A stretch of 64,000 nucleotides of DNA from Sphingomonas sp. 32-66-10 (GTDB lineage Bacteria; Pseudomonadota; Alphaproteobacteria; Sphingomonadales; Sphingomonadaceae): contig NCEF01000005.1 of assembly GCA_002280565.1 (NCBI GenBank), forward strand, positions 1 through 64,000. Reading direction: 5' to 3'. The notes under the pieces were generated by a model that worked only from the letters and a program-made list of their open reading frames with translations, was not told the origin of the DNA and did not search any database. Shown piece after piece: positions 17,678 through 27,283 of this stretch. Numbering within the stretch: the stretch's first letter is position 1; the number at the start of each line of letters is the position of its first letter. The position numbers and the translations under genes are program-made.

Positions 17678-18328
17678 TCAAACTTCGTCGGTGTCGCTCA
17701 GCTTCCAGTTCGGATCGCCGCTGCCCAGCGTGCGGCTGAACGTCCAGGCATCGTGCGTCTGCACCGCGTCGCTCAACGACCCGGCAATGACGTTGCCGTC
17801 CTTGTCGCGCGTGATTGCGGCGATATCGGCGTCGAAGCGGACCGTGATCCGCGCCACGCGCCCGTCGAGCGCGATGTCGGAGACGGTTGCGCGCTCAATC
17901 GAGATCAGGCGGTTGTCGAGCGTCTCGCCCGCCGCTTCGCGCGCGTCGATCGCGGCGATGAAGCTGTCGCGCACGTCCGCATCGGCCAGCCATTCCAGAG
18001 TCTCGCGGTCGCCCTTCCAAAACGCTTCGAGGATCATGCGATAGGCAGACTTGGCGCCCTCGACGAACTGACCCACGTCGAACGACGGATCGGCGGCGAC
18101 CAGCGCACGCAGGCCACCCTCCGCACCGCTTTCCAGCGGGCGCGGACCGGTGTCGCGCACCTCGGCCGGCATGTCGATCGTGCGCGGCATTTGCGGCGCA
18201 CCGACACGCTCCTCGGCCGGGCGCGGCAGAGGCTGCTCATGCCCGGTGCGCTTGCCCAGCACCGAATACAGGCGGAGCGCAAGGAACGCGGCAATCGCCG
18301 CAAACAGGATCACCACATATAAAGACAC
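17678..18328 (-). CDS. Tim44-like domain protein
   Basis: The 216-residue protein has one N-terminal helix (SLYVVILFAAIAAFLALRLY), a Pro-rich linker and a C-terminal Tim44/TIM44-like domain (FDVGQFVEGAKSAYRMILE, FWKGD, DAWTFSRTL). Members in alphaproteobacteria are inner-membrane proteins related to the mitochondrial import subunit. A GTG start at 18328 is chosen because GAAGGTG precedes it and it places the helix at the N-terminus. It lies 20 bases upstream of mltA in the same direction, and divergent from secB as in related genomes. Confidence 0.88.
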   Translation of the reverse strand: MSLYVVILFAAIAAFLALRLYSVLGKRTGHEQPLPRPAEERVGAPQMPRTIDMPAEVRDTGPRPLESGAEGGLRALVAADPSFDVGQFVEGAKSAYRMILEAFWKGDRETLEWLADADVRDSFIAAIDAREAAGETLDNRLISIERATVSDIALDGRVARITVRFDADIAAITRDKDGNVIAGSLSDAVQTHDAWTFSRTLGSGDPNWKLSDTDEV

Positions 18329-18504
18329 GTCGTCACCTTCTTTCTTGAGTTCCAACATAGGCCGGAAACCCGCGCGTTTCAAATCCGGTCTCGCGCGAAC
18401 CGCACGCCCGTTGAAACGGTCAAGCGCCCCTGCTAGGCGCGGCGGTCATTCGAACGCGGCGAACCGCGACAATATCCCGAACACGCAAAGGAAGTTTCAC
18501 GATC

Positions 18505-19002
18505 ATGGATACGCCCGACACCGCAGCTCCCCAGGCGAACGGCGCCGACACCGCCCCGTCGGTCGGCGTGATCTCGCAATACACCAAGGACTTTTCGTTC
18601 GAAAATCCGAACTCGCCCGCCATCTATCAGGTGCAGGGCCAGCCGGCGTTCGACGTCCAGTTCAACATCGGCGCGGCCGAAGTGGCGCAGGATGTCCACG
18701 AAGTCACGCTGAAGATCGATGTCCGCGCGACGATGGAAGACCAGGTCGCGTTCATCGTCGACCTGTCCTATTCGGGGCTGTTCGCGATCCGCAACGTGCC
18801 GGATGAGCATCTTCAGCCCTTCCTGCTTGGCGAAGCGCCGCGTTTGCTGTTCCCGTTCGCGCGCCGCGTGCTGGCCGACGCCGTTCGCGACGGCGGCTTC
18901 CCGCCGCTGATGCTGGAGCCGATCGACTTCAACGGCCTGTATGAGCAGCAGCGCGCGCAGCACGACGCGCAGGCGCAGCTCGGCGAGGCCGGCCAGGCGT
19001 AA
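18505..19002 (+). CDS. secB: protein-export chaperone SecB
   Basis: The 165-residue protein matches SecB throughout: VISQYTKDFSFENPNSP, IYQVQGQPAFDVQFNIGA and the C-terminal region with LLFPFARRVLADAVRDGGFPPLMLEPIDF. It keeps preproteins unfolded and hands them to SecA. AAGGAAG stands 11 bases before the ATG. Divergent from the Tim44-like gene. Confidence 0.97.
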   Translation: MDTPDTAAPQANGADTAPSVGVISQYTKDFSFENPNSPAIYQVQGQPAFDVQFNIGAAEVAQDVHEVTLKIDVRATMEDQVAFIVDLSYSGLFAIRNVPDEHLQPFLLGEAPRLLFPFARRVLADAVRDGGFPPLMLEPIDFNGLYEQQRAQHDAQAQLGEAGQA

Positions 19003-19021
19003 AGGCCGACGCCCCCTTCTA

Positions 19022-19150
19022 TCCTCCCCCGCCAGGGGGAGGTGACAGCGCGCAGCGCTGACGGAGGGGGCGAAAGCACGACGGCCGAGAGGACATTCCC
19101 GTCCTCCCCCTCCGTCGCCTTCGGCGCCACCTCCCCCTGGCGGGGGAGGA
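19022..19150. repeat. composite palindromic repeat after secB
   Basis: Two oppositely oriented units face each other. Each starts TCCTCCCCCGCCAGGGGGAG and ends ACGGAGGGGG, and each holds a different small hairpin in between (ACAGCGCGCAGCGCTG in the left unit, the complement of CGCCTTCGGCGC in the right). The arrangement resembles REP pairs of other bacteria. It fills almost the whole gap between secB and murJ and may end secB transcription. Confidence 0.85.
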
Positions 19151-19172
19151 TTGAGATAAGGGCGGGGAATTC

Positions 19173-20738
19173 ATGAATCTCGTCAAGGCACTCGGGTCGA
19201 TCGGCGGGTTGACGCTCGTCAGCCGGGTGCTGGGTCTGGTCCGCGATTCGCTGTTCGCCCGCTATGTCGGCGCGAGCTTCGCCTCCGACGCGTTCCTGAT
19301 TGCCTTTCGCCTGCCCAATCTGTTCCGCGCGCTGTTCGCCGAAGGGGCGTTCAGCGCTGCGTTCGTGCCGATGTTCAGCAAGAAGGTGGGCGAGTCCGGC
19401 GGCGACACGAAGTCGGCGCTGTCCTTCGCCGAAGAGGCGCTGTCGGTCCTCTTGCCCATCCTGATCCTGATCACAGCGGTGATGGAAATCGCCGCCTTTC
19501 CGGTGGTGTGGGCGCTGTCGGGCGGGTTCAACGACGCCACCCCCGGCGAATTCGCCTATGCGGTCGAGCTGTCGCGGATCACCTTTCCCTATCTGCTGCT
19601 GATCAGCCTCGTCTCACTGCTCGGCGGCATCCTCAATTCGCTCAACAAATTCTGGGTCAATGCCGCCGCGCCGATCCTGCTCAACGCCACGCTGATCGTC
19701 GCGTTGCTGTTCTTCCACACCGACGAAACGCTGCTGACCGCACGCAATCAGGCGATTGCCGTCACCGTTTCGGGCGTGCTCCAGCTGCTATGGCTGATCC
19801 TCACCTGTCGCGCCGCCGGGGTAAAGCTCAAGCTGCGCCTCCCCCGCCTGACCCCGGACGTCAAGAAGCTGCTCAAGCTGATCGGCCCGGCGGCGGCGGG
19901 CGCGGGCGCGTATCAGATCAACCTCGTCATCTCGACCGCACTCGCCGCCAGCCTGCTGGTCGAGGGGTCGGTGTCGTACATCTATTATGCCGACCGGCTG
20001 AACCAGCTCCCGCTCGGGCTGATCGGCATCGGCCTTGGCACCGTGCTGCTGCCCACCATCGCGCGCCAGCTGGGCGCGGGGAATGACGGCGCAGCGATGC
20101 ACACGCAAAATCGCGGGATGGAGCTGGCGTTGTTCCTCACCCTGCCCGCCACCGTCGCGCTGGTGGTGTGCGGCGTGCCAATCGTCGCGGCGCTGTTCCA
20201 GCATGGCGCGTTCACGCCCGAGGACAGCCGCGCGACGGCACAGGCGCTCGCCGCCTTTTCGGTCGGCCTGCCCGCCTATATTCTGGTCAAGGTGCTCACC
20301 CCGGGCTTCTATGCGCGGTCGGATACCAAGACGCCGGTGCGCTATGCGATGATCTCGATCGCGATCAACCTGGTGCTCAACCTCGCGCTGATCGTCCCGC
20401 TCAAGCATATGGGGCCGCCGCTCGCCACCGCGATCGCCGCCTGGGTCAATGTCGCCCTGCTCTACCGCACGCTCGTCAAGCGCGGCCATTTCGACGCCGA
20501 CCCGCAATTGCGCCGCCGCGTGTGGCGGCTCGTCGGCGCGGCGGTGGCGATGGGCGCGGTGATGTTCTTCCTCAACGACCTGTTCACGCCCTATACCAGC
20601 GGCAGCTGGACGATCCGCACGGCTGCGATGATGGTGCTGGTCGGCGCAGGCTGCATCGTCTACGCCGCCGCCTGTTTCGCAACCGGCGCGTTCCGCCCGA
20701 GCGACATCAAGGCGCTGGTGCGCCGCAAATCAACCTGA
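19173..20738 (+). CDS. murJ: lipid II flippase MurJ
   Basis: The 521-residue protein is a 13-14 helix MOP-family transporter with typical MurJ pieces: LVSRVLGLVRDSLFARYVG, FLIAFRLPNLFRALFAEGAFSAAFVP (read as overlapping parts) and LPTIARQLG. It flips the peptidoglycan precursor lipid II across the inner membrane. The ATG is preceded by GGGCGGGGAA. trpS follows after 18 bases, so the two are probably co-transcribed. Confidence 0.95.
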   Translation: MNLVKALGSIGGLTLVSRVLGLVRDSLFARYVGASFASDAFLIAFRLPNLFRALFAEGAFSAAFVPMFSKKVGESGGDTKSALSFAEEALSVLLPILILITAVMEIAAFPVVWALSGGFNDATPGEFAYAVELSRITFPYLLLISLVSLLGGILNSLNKFWVNAAAPILLNATLIVALLFFHTDETLLTARNQAIAVTVSGVLQLLWLILTCRAAGVKLKLRLPRLTPDVKKLLKLIGPAAAGAGAYQINLVISTALAASLLVEGSVSYIYYADRLNQLPLGLIGIGLGTVLLPTIARQLGAGNDGAAMHTQNRGMELALFLTLPATVALVVCGVPIVAALFQHGAFTPEDSRATAQALAAFSVGLPAYILVKVLTPGFYARSDTKTPVRYAMISIAINLVLNLALIVPLKHMGPPLATAIAAWVNVALLYRTLVKRGHFDADPQLRRRVWRLVGAAVAMGAVMFFLNDLFTPYTSGSWTIRTAAMMVLVGAGCIVYAAACFATGAFRPSDIKALVRRKST

Positions 20739-20756
20739 AGACCTGGACATCAACTC

Positions 20757-21767
20757 ATGCGCGTCGTTTCCGGCATCAAGCCCACCGGCAATCTCCACCT
20801 CGGCAATTATCTCGGCGCGATCAAGCAATGGGTCGGCATGCAGGCGCAGGTCGAGGCGGCGGGCGGCGAGTCGATGTACTTTATCGCCGACCTTCACGCG
20901 CTGACCGAATGGAGCGAGCCCGCCGCGATCACCGACAGCACGTTCGAGGTGAGCGCCGCGATGATCGCCAGCGGCATCGATCCCACCCGCTCGATTCTGT
21001 TCAACCAGGCGCGCGTCCCGGCGCATAGCGAGCTCGCCTGGCTGCTCAACAATGTCGCGCGCGTCGGCTGGCTCAACCGGATGACCCAGTTCAAGGACAA
21101 GGCGGGCAAGAACCGCGAAGGCGCGAGCGTCGGCCTCTACGACTATCCGGTGCTGATGGCCGCCGATGTCCTGCTCTATCGCGCGACGCATGTGCCCGTC
21201 GGTGAGGATCAGAAACAGCATCTCGAGCTGGCGCGCGACATCGCCGCGAAGTTCAACCTCGACTACAACACCGACCTGCTGCTCGAACCCGAACCGCTGA
21301 TCAGCAAAGCCGCGCCGCGCATCATGTCGCTGCGCGATGCGACGCAGAAAATGTCCAAGTCGAACCCGTCCGAAGCGGCCCGGATCAACCTGGTCGATGA
21401 CGACGACGCGATCGCCCAGAAATTCCGCAAGGCCAAGACCGACCCCGAGCCGATGGGCGAGAACTGGGACTCGCTCAAGGACCGGCCCGAGGCAAAGAAC
21501 CTCGTCACCATCTTCGCCGCGCTCGCCGACCGCACGCCGGAGGATGTGGTCGCCGAATATGCCGGGCAAGGCTTTGGCAGCTTCAAGCCCGCGCTCGCCG
21601 ACCTTGCGGTGGCGAAGCTCGGCCCAATCCGCGATGAAATGGTCCGGCTGATCGCCGACAAGGGCGCGGTCGATGCCGAACTGCGCAAGGGCGCCGAACG
21701 CGCCGCCACCCTCGCCGCGCCGCTGCTGCGCGACGTGCAACAGGCGATGGGGTTGCGCATCGGCTGA
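20757..21767 (+). CDS. trpS: tryptophanyl-tRNA synthetase
   Basis: The 336-residue class I synthetase has the HIGH-like [13 protein letters not shown] near residue 10-22 and the KMSKS loop ([15 protein letters not shown]) near residue 200. It charges tRNA-Trp. Length is normal for a bacterial TrpRS. Confidence 0.97.
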   Translation: MRVVSGIKPTGNLHLGNYLGAIKQWVGMQAQVEAAGGESMYFIADLHALTEWSEPAAITDSTFEVSAAMIASGIDPTRSILFNQARVPAHSELAWLLNNVARVGWLNRMTQFKDKAGKNREGASVGLYDYPVLMAADVLLYRATHVPVGEDQKQHLELARDIAAKFNLDYNTDLLLEPEPLISKAAPRIMSLRDATQKMSKSNPSEAARINLVDDDDAIAQKFRKAKTDPEPMGENWDSLKDRPEAKNLVTIFAALADRTPEDVVAEYAGQGFGSFKPALADLAVAKLGPIRDEMVRLIADKGAVDAELRKGAERAATLAAPLLRDVQQAMGLRIG

Positions 21768-21851
21768 AGCCCTGGCGTTGCTGCACCGGCCCGCTCAAGT
21801 CGTCAGCCTTTGTCTCTGGCGCATGCGCGGCGCGGTGATAGTCTGGCGGGC

Positions 21852-23420
21852 ATGCGCGCCCTGGCTCCGCTCCTGCTCCTTGCCGCCCCCGCCCTGGCCG
21901 CCGAACGCGCGCCGGTGCCAAGGGGGGCCAGCGCTGAACGGCTGCAGGCCGCACTCGACGCCTGTCTCAAGGCCGCTCCTGCAAGCGACCGCTGTTTCGC
22001 GCTTCAGCTCGCGCGGGCCCGCACCTTGCTCGCGACCGACCCCGCCGCTGCGCACACACTCGCCCAGGCAGCCCGTCGCGCCGTTACGGACGCGCATGAC
22101 GCTGCGGAAGACCGCGTCGCCCCGCTCGATTTCCGGCGGCGCAATGGCACGATCACCCCTGCCGATGCCGCCGCGCTTGTGCGAGGGGAGGAGCAGGTCC
22201 GCCGCCTCTGGATTGACCTTGCCGAGGTGAGCGAGTTGCTCGGCGACGCGGCCCTCGCCTCAGGCCGAATCTATCGCGAGGCCGCCGAGAATTATGACAG
22301 CACCGTCGCTCTGCTCGAACAACATGGCCGGGGCGATGCCGACAAGCGCTGGCGCTTGCGCGCCAAGGGCAAGCACGCTGCGGCATTCACCGACTCCCCC
22401 TCCCCCGACGAAGGGGGGAAGCCCGCCCGCGAAGCCTATGACGAGGCGCTGGCCGCCTATGGCCCGGCAGACCCGCTCACCGTCTCGCTCGCGCTGACGC
22501 TCGCCGACTCGCATACGCAGCTCGGCCGGTTCGACGCGGCCGAACCGCTTTATCGCGATGCGCGTGCGCGGCTACGCGATCCGGCCGCCCGCCTCGACGC
22601 CGATGCGCGGATCATGCGGCTGTTGACGCGGATGGACCGCCGCCAGGAAGCCGAAGCGCTGGGTCGAGACCTGCTCACCCGTCTCGCCGCGACCCGCGCC
22701 GACTCGCTCCAGTCCGCACGCGTCTATCTCGATCTTGCGGCGGTCGTCGCACCCGAGGAGGGGCTTCCGCTCGCCAGCAATGCGCTGGCGCTACGCACGC
22801 AGCGGCTGGGCGAGAAGCATGTCGACACTGCCCGCGCCCAACTTGCCATCGCGACGCTGCTCGAGGCGCTGGGCCGTTACGCCGAGGCCGAACCGTTGCG
22901 GCGCACGGGGGTGTGGGCATTGCAGGGCAAACTCTTTGCCCAACACCCTGAGACCGCCACCGCCTGGCTGCGCTATGGCGAGAATCTGCTGCTTCAGGGC
23001 AAGCTCAAGGAGGCCGCCGGGGCACTGCGCTCCGCCGAATTTTCGGTGCGCGATTCGGTCGGAGAGAAGCACCCACAATATGGCCGCGTGCTGCTGTTCA
23101 CCGGCATGACGCAGCTGCGCCAGGGCGATCCGCGATCGGTCGCGACAATTGAACGAGGCCTCGCGATCATCCGCGCCGGCCTGGCGCCGACCCATATCGA
23201 CCGGGTGCAGGCCGAATTCACCTGGGGGATGCTGAAGCTGATATTCGGGGACGCCGCGACGGCGCGGTCGCAATTCCGCGCGGTAGGACGTGCAGGTCTC
23301 GAACGCGCCGCCGCCTTCGCCGACTATGGTGCTGCGGCGCAGCGCGAACTCAAGCAATTCTCCGGCGTCTATGCGCTTGAGGTCCGCGCTGCGTGGCAGC
23401 TGGCGGGCAAAAACCCCTAG
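21852..23420 (+). CDS. exported tetratricopeptide-repeat protein
   Basis: The 522-residue protein has a signal peptide (RALAPLLLLAAPALA) and tetratricopeptide-type repeats from about residue 120 on (for example LAVADSHTQLGRFDAAEPLY-like and LEALGRYAEAEPLRR segments). It probably scaffolds protein contacts in the periplasm. A C/G-rich patch at about 22396-22425 encodes SPSPDEGGKP and looks like a scrap of intergenic repeat kept in frame. The start at 21852 puts the signal peptide first. Confidence 0.75.
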   Translation: MRALAPLLLLAAPALAAERAPVPRGASAERLQAALDACLKAAPASDRCFALQLARARTLLATDPAAAHTLAQAARRAVTDAHDAAEDRVAPLDFRRRNGTITPADAAALVRGEEQVRRLWIDLAEVSELLGDAALASGRIYREAAENYDSTVALLEQHGRGDADKRWRLRAKGKHAAAFTDSPSPDEGGKPAREAYDEALAAYGPADPLTVSLALTLADSHTQLGRFDAAEPLYRDARARLRDPAARLDADARIMRLLTRMDRRQEAEALGRDLLTRLAATRADSLQSARVYLDLAAVVAPEEGLPLASNALALRTQRLGEKHVDTARAQLAIATLLEALGRYAEAEPLRRTGVWALQGKLFAQHPETATAWLRYGENLLLQGKLKEAAGALRSAEFSVRDSVGEKHPQYGRVLLFTGMTQLRQGDPRSVATIERGLAIIRAGLAPTHIDRVQAEFTWGMLKLIFGDAATARSQFRAVGRAGLERAAAFADYGAAAQRELKQFSGVYALEVRAAWQLAGKNP

Positions 23421-24790
23421 AACTTCGTCTCCGCGTAAATCCGCGTCACGTCGCCCTGCCACTCGCCATGATAGCGGTCGAGCAGCAGCTCCGCCGGCAC
23501 CTTGCCGCTCCGCACGATCTCGCGCAGCGGGTCGAGAAAGCCATTCTCGCTGTCCCCGGCCGAATTGAGCCGCGCACGCGCCGTCAGGCCAGCGCCGGCG
23601 ATGTCGATCACCTGCCCCGCAATGTCGCGGAGCGTGCCACCACCCGGCAGCGGCGCGTCGAGGCCAAGCCGGGGCACGCTGTCGCGCAGCGTCTGCCGCC
23701 CGGCCATGTCCCAATCCTTGACCAGATCCCACGCCGCATCCAGCGCGCCCTGGTCATAGAGCAGCCCGACCCACAAAGCGGGCAGCGCACAGATGCGCCC
23801 CCATGGCCCGCCATCGGCACCGCGCATTTCGAGGAAGGTCTTCAACCGCACTTCAGGGAAGGCGGTCGACAGATGGTCCGCCCAATCGTCGATCGTCGGC
23901 TTCTCCCCCGGCAGGACCGACAGCTCGCCCTTGAGGAAGTCGCGGAAGCTCAGGCCAGCCGCGTCGATGTACAGCCCGTCGCGATAGACGAAGTACATCG
24001 GCACATCGAGCGCATAGTCGGCATAATGCTCATAGCCGAACCCGTCCTCGAACACGAACGGCAGCATGCCGGTCCGCGCAGGATCGGTGTCCGACCAGAT
24101 GTGCGAGCGGTACGACAGCATCCCGTTCGGCTTGCCCTCGGTGAACGGCGAATTGGCGAACAACGCGGTCGCCAGCGGCTGCAGCGCCAGCCCGACGCGG
24201 AACTTCTGCGCCATGTCCGCCTCGCTCGCATAATCGAGGTTCACCTGGATGGTGCAGGTGCGCAGCATCATGTCGAGGCCCAGGCTGCCGACGCGCGGCA
24301 TATGGTTCAGCATGATGCCGTAGCGCCCCTTGGGCATGATCGGCAGCTCGGCGCGGGTCTTGTCCGGCCACATGCCAAGGCCAAGGAAGCCGATGCCCAG
24401 CTTCTCACCCACCGCCTTGACCTGCTCCAGATGGCGGCCCGTCTCGGCGCACGTCTGATGCAGATTGTCGAGCGGCGCGCCCGACAGCTCCAGCTGCCCC
24501 GCCGGCTCCAGGCTGACATTGCCATCCGGCCCCGCCAGCGCGATCACGTTGCCGCCCTCTTCGACCGGCGACCAGCCAAACTGGGTCAGTTCGGCCAGCA
24601 GGTCGCGGATGCCGCCCGGCTCGTCATAGCTCGGCGCGTGATTGTCCGTCGTCGCATAGACGAACTTCTCATGCTCGGTGCCGATGCGCCAGCGCTCCGC
24701 CGGCTTCTCGCCCCCGGCGAAATAATCGAGGAGCGCCTGACGGCTCTCGATGACAGGCGCGTTGCTGTTTGAAACCGTCTTTGTGCTCAT
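23417..24790 (-). CDS. gshA: glutamate-cysteine ligase
   Basis: The ~457-residue protein belongs to the plant/alphaproteobacterial GCS type: GTEHEKFVY, SLEPAGQLELSGAPL, NHMPRVGSLG and RTCTIQVNLDYASEADM. It makes gamma-glutamylcysteine, the first step of glutathione synthesis. The start MSTKTV (24790) is taken; an ATG three codons earlier is possible, and neither has a clear Shine-Dalgarno site. Its end overlaps the convergent TPR gene by 4 bases. Confidence 0.95.
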   Translation of the reverse strand: MSTKTVSNSNAPVIESRQALLDYFAGGEKPAERWRIGTEHEKFVYATTDNHAPSYDEPGGIRDLLAELTQFGWSPVEEGGNVIALAGPDGNVSLEPAGQLELSGAPLDNLHQTCAETGRHLEQVKAVGEKLGIGFLGLGMWPDKTRAELPIMPKGRYGIMLNHMPRVGSLGLDMMLRTCTIQVNLDYASEADMAQKFRVGLALQPLATALFANSPFTEGKPNGMLSYRSHIWSDTDPARTGMLPFVFEDGFGYEHYADYALDVPMYFVYRDGLYIDAAGLSFRDFLKGELSVLPGEKPTIDDWADHLSTAFPEVRLKTFLEMRGADGGPWGRICALPALWVGLLYDQGALDAAWDLVKDWDMAGRQTLRDSVPRLGLDAPLPGGGTLRDIAGQVIDIAGAGLTARARLNSAGDSENGFLDPLREIVRSGKVPAELLLDRYHGEWQGDVTRIYAETKF

Positions 24791-25118
24791 CGCGCGCATT
24801 TAGGCGCGCGAAACGATCTGCGAAAGGGGGGATAAAACACCTAAATCGGGATGGGAAATGCGGCGGTTGAATCGCGTGCTGTCCGGCGCTTCGTGCCGTG
24901 GCGACGTTAGTCTGGTCCCCGCCCCGCTTAGCGGCTGCTTACGAACGGCAGCTATTGGGAGAAGGCGCGATGGCGCTACAGGTTCACAAATGGGTGGGAA
25001 GGCGAATGGCAGGTTTGACTCAATTTCAGGTGCAATCGGCCATTCGCCAGACTTAATTCACCATAACGGCGACACACAGTCGCTCCCGCTATTTATGCCA
25101 CGCTCATCCTGTGTCTGC
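24791..25118. other. gene-free stretch between gshA and the HNH-like gene
   Basis: About 330 bases without a convincing gene. Its composition falls from core-like to more AT-rich toward 25118. Short frames are present but show no start signal or recognisable product. The left edge of an insertion carrying the HNH-like gene may lie here, but I could not find the boundary or a repeat that marks it. Confidence 0.5.
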
Positions 25119-26276
25119 TCAGATAGAGATGACGCGACGGCCCTGCGCCAGTTCAACGGACCCATCGTTGCTCTTGCTGGGGTCTCGTACCTGAGCGTCC
25201 ATTTTCTTAAGAATGGCTCGGTTTGCGTGTCTCAGGTCATTCATCAGCTTAAGTAGCCGCTTGTGATCCTTCTCATTCGCAGGTGGGCCGCCCACCAGCC
25301 CCACTTCGCTAACATAGTTCTGCAGGACAAGTGCCGAGCTAGAGAACCAATGGGGGATTGACGGATGAAGGGGTTGCTTCATCAATTCATACTCTTGAGG
25401 CCCGATCTCATTGATAGCGCGAATCTCTGTCCGCGTTACCAGAAGCGGCTTCGCCCGAAGCGTTGCTAAGTCAGCAAAGAAAGCCTGTGCATATGGATTT
25501 CGAAAGGGCCGCTCGCATTCCTTGAGGTCAAAGGGGTACGCTGGCTGCATGACCTCAAGTCCGGCGAATGGCTTCGGAAAATCCATGAGCCCGGGCAGCA
25601 GACGGTTTTTCCCGAAGCACACCTTGCTGAAGTAAATCGTGCCGTCAGGCGTCCTCTTTCTGGTCATTTCTAGGTATGGTAATCCCAGCCAGCGCGTAAG
25701 CATCCGAGGGCTTGAGGCGTTCTGAATAATCAGGCGGTTAATGCGGATTGCAAACGCGCTCGGCATGGAACCAAGCAGCGGAGTGCCGACGCCGGCATAC
25801 GTGAGCCCCTGCCCGCCTTCAGGTAGCAGCGTTATGCGCGCCCATCGGTCAGCCCACCGAACGCGCTGCCCCACATAGAACCTCGGTTGGGATGCTCGGA
25901 AAATGTTGGTCCCGAGGGTGCGGCCCGCGATCCAGAGGCCGACGCGGACTTTATCCAGCCAGTCCAAGAGAACCTCAACATCTGCTGCAGTTAAGGGCTG
26001 CTCGGATAGGAGCTTTTCGACCACTCGCTTGGCAAAGTCCTCTAAGACAGCGAACGCGTAATTGCAGGTTTTGCAGGCGGGGAGTGTGTATGAGGAGAAT
26101 GCATGCTGGCGAACCTGAAGGTTCTCGGGACCGTTCGCGTAATGAACTCCAAAAAACGCCTTCCGCTTCTCGTCGCCGGTGAGCTTCATGACCCACAAGG
26201 GGACCACATGCTCTTTGGTCTTTTCCTCCGGTGGCTGACCACAAAAGACGCAGGCTTTTACAGGACTTGCTTTCAT
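25119..26276 (-). CDS. HNH-like zinc-binding protein of unknown function
   Basis: The 385-residue protein begins with CVFCG (C9, C12), EHVVP (E22, H23) and PACKTCN (C68, C71, N72). This is the CxxC-EH-CxxCN pattern of HNH-type zinc finger nucleases or their inactive relatives. The remaining 300 residues have no domain I recognise. GC content and codon use are lower than those of the neighbours, and a serine-recombinase scrap lies right upstream, so it is probably acquired DNA. Whether it is a nuclease cannot be told from sequence. Confidence 0.6.
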   Translation of the reverse strand: MKASPVKACVFCGQPPEEKTKEHVVPLWVMKLTGDEKRKAFFGVHYANGPENLQVRQHAFSSYTLPACKTCNYAFAVLEDFAKRVVEKLLSEQPLTAADVEVLLDWLDKVRVGLWIAGRTLGTNIFRASQPRFYVGQRVRWADRWARITLLPEGGQGLTYAGVGTPLLGSMPSAFAIRINRLIIQNASSPRMLTRWLGLPYLEMTRKRTPDGTIYFSKVCFGKNRLLPGLMDFPKPFAGLEVMQPAYPFDLKECERPFRNPYAQAFFADLATLRAKPLLVTRTEIRAINEIGPQEYELMKQPLHPSIPHWFSSSALVLQNYVSEVGLVGGPPANEKDHKRLLKLMNDLRHANRAILKKMDAQVRDPSKSNDGSVELAQGRRVISI

Positions 26277-26327
26277 TGGCTGATGATGACGTTGATTGCG
26301 GGCACGCGCTAGAAAATAAGTAGGCCG

Positions 26328-26450
26328 TCAGGCCCCCTTCAGTGCCTCGTAGACGCTGCAACGGGCGATCCCCAGCTGCTTGGCGATCACACTTGCCACC
26401 AGCGATGGCCGCTTCGGGGTCGGCAGCCGACAGACCGATTTTGGCGGCAG
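26328..26450 (-). pseudogene. C-terminal remnant of a serine recombinase (resolvase)
   Basis: On the - strand the last ~40 codons before the TGA at 26328 read ...RLPTPKRPSLVASVIAKQL followed by GIARCSVYEALKGA. This is the helix-turn-helix end of Tn3-type resolvases and Pin-like invertases (compare the usual AKxLGIARSSVYxxL). No catalytic domain lies upstream, because the rsmE end follows almost at once. It is a deletion remnant and marks a past mobile element here. Confidence 0.65.
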
Positions 26451-26510
26451 ACTCCCCTGGGCCGACTGTTCGTTACGACGCGCGGGCCACCGCGGCACGC
26501 GCTCAAACGC

Positions 26511-27254
26511 TCACCAATCCCCCACCGCGCCCATCCACAGGCTCACCGCCGCCGCCGCCGCAGTCTCCGCGCGCAAAATCCGCGGGCCGAGTGAAATCCC
26601 CACCGCCCCCGGCACCGCCCGGATCGCGTCGCGCTCCTCGGCGTCGAAGCCGCCCTCCGGCCCCACCAGGATCGCTGCCGGGCCGGGATGCGCCTTCATC
26701 GCCTCCAGCGCGGGCGCGCCGCCGGTCTCGTCGGCGAAGAACAGCGTCCGCCCCGTCGGCCAGTCGCGCAGCATCGCCGCCAGCTTCACCGGCTCGGCAA
26801 GCTCGGGCAGCGCAGTGCGCCCGCATTGCTCCGCCGCCTCGATCATGTGCGCGCGCAGCCGGTCGAGGTTGAGCTTGTCCACCACCGCACGGCGCGTCAG
26901 CACCGGTGCGACGCGGGCGACGCCCAGCTCGCACGCCTTTTCGACGACCCAGTCGATCCGCCCCTTCTTGATCGGCGCGGCGCACAGCCACAGGTCCGGC
27001 ACCGCCTCGCGCGCGCGCAGCTTCTCGCGGATCTCCAGCACCACGTCGCGCTTGCGCACCTCGCTCGCCACGCCGAGCCATTCGCCGGTCGCATCGTCGA
27101 ACAGCTTGACCGGGTCGCCGACCTTCAGGCGCATCACGCTGGCGAGATAATGGCCCTGTTGCCCGTCGATGCGGCGCTGCTCGCCCATCGTCAGCGCGGG
27201 CTCGACGAACAGGCGCGGGGTGGATTGCGGCGGCCAGGCAGGGGTAGCGATCAT
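26511..27254 (-). CDS. rsmE: 16S rRNA (uracil-1498-N3)-methyltransferase
   Basis: The 247-residue protein has the PUA-like N-terminal part (RIDGQQGHYLASVMRL) and a SPOUT methyltransferase domain with the knot motifs ILVGPEGGFDAEE and ISLGPRILRAETA. It methylates U1498 of 16S rRNA. It is divergent from ubiA, and the gap between them is nearly filled by a palindrome. Confidence 0.95.
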   Translation of the reverse strand: MIATPAWPPQSTPRLFVEPALTMGEQRRIDGQQGHYLASVMRLKVGDPVKLFDDATGEWLGVASEVRKRDVVLEIREKLRAREAVPDLWLCAAPIKKGRIDWVVEKACELGVARVAPVLTRRAVVDKLNLDRLRAHMIEAAEQCGRTALPELAEPVKLAAMLRDWPTGRTLFFADETGGAPALEAMKAHPGPAAILVGPEGGFDAEERDAIRAVPGAVGISLGPRILRAETAAAAAVSLWMGAVGDW

Positions 27255-27283
27255 GGCTTTCCCTTACCCAGACGCAAAACTTT

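Noticed and set aside
24858-25256. Short + strand frame left of the HNH-like gene
   Set aside because: It overlaps the HNH-like gene, lacks a ribosome site and has no similarity to a known family.
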